Positions 7,146 through 8,041 of a stretch of DNA of 8,041 bases are shown here, in pieces. Below the pieces are notes generated by a model. It ran no database searches and was not told where the DNA came from. It saw only the letters and a program-made list of their open reading frames with translations. This DNA comes from Lachnospiraceae bacterium (GTDB lineage: Bacteria > Bacillota > Clostridia > Lachnospirales > Lachnospiraceae), in assembly GCA_017444545.1 (NCBI GenBank), contig JAFSWJ010000150.1, forward strand, positions 1-8,041, read 5' to 3'. Each line of letters begins with the position of its first letter. Within the stretch, counting starts at the first letter, position 1. Both the position numbers and the translations under genes were made by a program.

Positions 7146-7697
7146 ATGCTTTTCAGAAAGAAAAAAGAAAAAGAAGAGATACGGGAAGAGACTGTCTGCA
7201 GCCCGGGCACACAGGAATATGAGATAAAGTGCCTCCGGTACGGCAGACATCCGGAAAAGAAAAAAGCTGATCTTTTCATCAGGGCATTTATGATGATAAA
7301 TGTCGCTTTCAAACATGATCTCCACAGCTTCTCTCCGGATGCCGGAAAAAAAGATCTTGAAAAGAATCTGAAGCAGCTTGGAGTGATCGGCTTTGAAAGG
7401 AACGACCTTTTGAGGGCCGAGTGGAAGGATATGGCCACGACCTATCTCAACAGCTGCCTGAAAAGCCGCCAGTACGGGAGTGCCTTTTCCGGTCTGATAC
7501 ACCCAGGCGACGAAAAAGTAGCCCATATGATAATAGATGACATAGATACCGTCTTCAGAAAGGCTCCCGCCAGATTTAAATATGAGGAGGAGTGCAGCGA
7601 GCTGCTCGGGATATTCAGGGAACGCTATTTTGAGATGGTGGATGACGGGCAGGCGATATGGGATGCATATATGGAAAAAATCACAAAAAATGAATAA
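7146..7697 (+). CDS. Uncharacterised small charged cytosolic protein, 183 residues
   Basis: I do not recognise a function. The protein starts with a very basic and acidic stretch (FRKKKEKEEIREE, residues 3-15) and is otherwise mixed, with hydrophobic helices likely around 41-57 (ADLFIRAFMMINVAF), 88-105 (LLRAEWKDMATTYLNS and on), 124-140 and 148-165. No signal peptide, transmembrane segment, metal-binding cluster or nucleotide-binding loop is visible. Cysteines are at 18, 29, 104 and 150 without regular spacing. The pattern RY near 31, a DLFIRAFM helix, an EW-xxxA-xxYL-xxC block near 92-104 and a final helix loosely recalls, from memory only, small Lachnospiraceae families such as DUF6553; this is a weak suggestion. 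It is likely a real gene: the frame is intact, codon use matches its neighbours, a GGAG site is at correct spacing, and it lies three bases after the methyltransferase. It appears to be the last gene of the operon. Confidence 0.82.
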   Translation: MLFRKKKEKEEIREETVCSPGTQEYEIKCLRYGRHPEKKKADLFIRAFMMINVAFKHDLHSFSPDAGKKDLEKNLKQLGVIGFERNDLLRAEWKDMATTYLNSCLKSRQYGSAFSGLIHPGDEKVAHMIIDDIDTVFRKAPARFKYEEECSELLGIFRERYFEMVDDGQAIWDAYMEKITKNE

Positions 7698-7725
7698 AAA
7701 ATCCCCGTACCGCAAAGATTTTTTT
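7696..7725 (+). terminator. Possible weak terminator after the operon (A/T-rich hairpin with T-tract)
   Basis: A6-TC at 7696-7703 can pair with GA-T6 at 7717-7724 (eight base pairs, 13-base loop), and seven T residues run at 7719-7725. The position right after the last stop codon fits transcription termination. The stem has only two non-A/T pairs and its 3' arm is the T-tract itself, so it is not a classic GC-rich intrinsic terminator. It would look similar from the other strand. Partial read-through into the isomerase gene is possible. Confidence 0.35.
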
Positions 7726-7726
7726 G

Positions 7727-7755
7727 TTGAATTTCTACAGATTTAGCAATACAAT
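7727..7755 (+). promoter_or_regulatory. Sigma-A-type promoter of the isomerase-like gene
   Basis: TTGAAT at 7727-7732 (-35) and TACAAT at 7750-7755 (-10) are separated by exactly 17 bases and match the housekeeping consensus at four and five of six positions. The surrounding DNA is A/T-rich. Transcription would begin near 7762, giving a leader of roughly 38 bases before the TTG start at 7800. This is the only convincing promoter in the window, and it lies in its only long intergenic gap. Confidence 0.65.
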
Positions 7756-7776
7756 TATATCTATAAAAATTCTACA
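7733..7776 (+). repeat. Direct repeat TTCTACA flanking the -10 element, possible operator
   Basis: TTCTACA occurs at 7733-7739, inside the promoter spacer, and again at 7770-7776, just after the expected transcription start. The flanks are similar (A-T/A-TTCTACA-G/A-A). The offset is 37 bases. A pair of half-sites in these positions could bind a regulator, but the copies are short and the region is A/T-rich, so chance is a real alternative. Confidence 0.25.
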
Positions 7777-7781
7777 AAAGG

Positions 7782-7790
7782 AAAAGGAGG
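7782..7790 (+). promoter_or_regulatory. Strong ribosome binding site deciding a TTG start
   Basis: AAAAGGAGG ends nine bases before the TTG at 7800. The upstream frame has no ATG or GTG before its stop (TAA at 7764-7766), and the next in-frame ATG is more than 50 codons downstream, inside conserved protein sequence. The site therefore selects TTG as the start codon. Confidence 0.8.
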
Positions 7791-7799
7791 AACCGTAAA

Positions 7800-8041
7800 T
7801 TGCAAAATATCCCTAAAGCCAAAATTGGTATCGTAGCAGTGTCCCGTGACTGTTTCCCTGAGTCACTGGCTGTAAACCGCCGCAAGGCGCTGGTGGAGGC
7901 ATACAAAAAGAATTATGATGCTTCCGATATCTATGAGTGCCCTATCTGCATAGTGGAGAGCGAGATCCACATGGTACAGGCACTGGAAGATATAAAGAAA
8001 AATGAGTGTAACGGACTTGTTGTATATCTCGGAAACTTCGG
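7800..8041 (+). CDS. L-fucose/L-arabinose isomerase-like protein, N-terminal part (3' truncated by window edge)
   Basis: The first 80 codons encode a cytosolic protein that begins (M)QNIPKAKIGIVAVSRDCFPE and continues with NRRKALVEAYKKNYD, an ECPICIVESE segment and a closing GLVVYLGNFG. I recognise this as the N-terminal Rossmann-like domain of the L-fucose isomerase/L-arabinose isomerase superfamily, ketol isomerases that interconvert aldoses and ketoses with a divalent metal. The metal ligands and catalytic residues lie further on, outside the window, so the exact sugar cannot be told. Translation starts at TTG with a strong AAAAGGAGG site, and the gene has its own promoter. Arginine is CGT/CGC in all three cases and isoleucine mostly ATC, unlike the AGG/AGA and ATA habit of the genes to the left. 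That suggests a well-expressed gene, or less likely a different origin. No sugar transporter or regulator is visible within the window. Confidence 0.82.
   Translation, partial: MQNIPKAKIGIVAVSRDCFPESLAVNRRKALVEAYKKNYDASDIYECPICIVESEIHMVQALEDIKKNECNGLVVYLGNF

Noticed and set aside
7762..7767. TATAAA as an alternative -10 element for the isomerase gene.
   Set aside because: No acceptable -35 lies 16-18 bases upstream, whereas TTGAAT-17-TACAAT fits well.
1..8041. CRISPR arrays, tRNA or rRNA genes, insertion sequences, phage genes or a defence or biosynthetic system.
   Set aside because: Reading both strands showed no regular repeats, transposase, terminal inverted repeats or RNA gene; nearly all the DNA is used by ordinary core genes.

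Overview
The window is a tightly packed, all-plus-strand stretch of a bacterial chromosome. It looks like a Gram-positive Clostridia member, most likely Lachnospiraceae. The evidence is strong GGAGG-type ribosome binding sites, a moderate base composition with heavy use of AGG/AGA (Arg) and ATA (Ile) codons, a DnaE-type polymerase directly followed by pfkA, an HD-GYP protein of the style common in that family, and a last protein (L-fucose/L-arabinose isomerase-like) of a type I associate with these gut and rumen bacteria. The taxonomy is an inference from sequence style, not from a search.

Layout: (1) 2-793, the C-terminal two thirds of S-adenosylmethionine synthetase (metK), cut by the left edge. 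(2) 827-1912, an HD-GYP domain protein with all expected metal-site residues, a probable c-di-GMP phosphodiesterase. (3) 1960-5430, complete DNA polymerase III alpha subunit (dnaE). (4) 5417-6397, 6-phosphofructokinase (pfkA), overlapping the end of dnaE by 14 bases. (5) 6399-7142, a SpoU/TrmH-family RNA 2'-O-methyltransferase, one base after pfkA. (6) 7146-7697, a small uncharacterised charged protein, three bases after the methyltransferase. (7) 7698-7799, the only sizeable intergenic region, holding a weak A/T hairpin with a T-tract, a good sigma-A-like promoter and a strong ribosome binding site. (8) 7800-8041, the start of an L-fucose/L-arabinose isomerase-like gene with a TTG start, cut by the right edge.

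Genes 3 to 6 almost certainly form one transcription and translation unit (spacings -14, +1, +3). metK and the HD-GYP gene may feed into the same transcript, because the 33- and 47-base gaps show no evident promoter or terminator. The unit mixes replication (DnaE), glycolysis (PfkA), methyl-donor synthesis (MetK), RNA modification and cyclic-dinucleotide turnover. A dnaE-pfkA neighbourhood is known in Firmicutes, so this is mostly ordinary core-genome content. The isomerase gene is a separate unit with its own promoter and a different codon style.

I did not find a convincing new multi-gene system. The points most worth a second look are: a phosphofructokinase with substitutions in its catalytic TIDND motif, its fructose-6-phosphate site and its effector site; a DnaE with a complete PHP metal site but a non-standard clamp-binding motif; the HD-GYP gene directly before dnaE; and a short direct repeat around the start of transcription of the isomerase gene.
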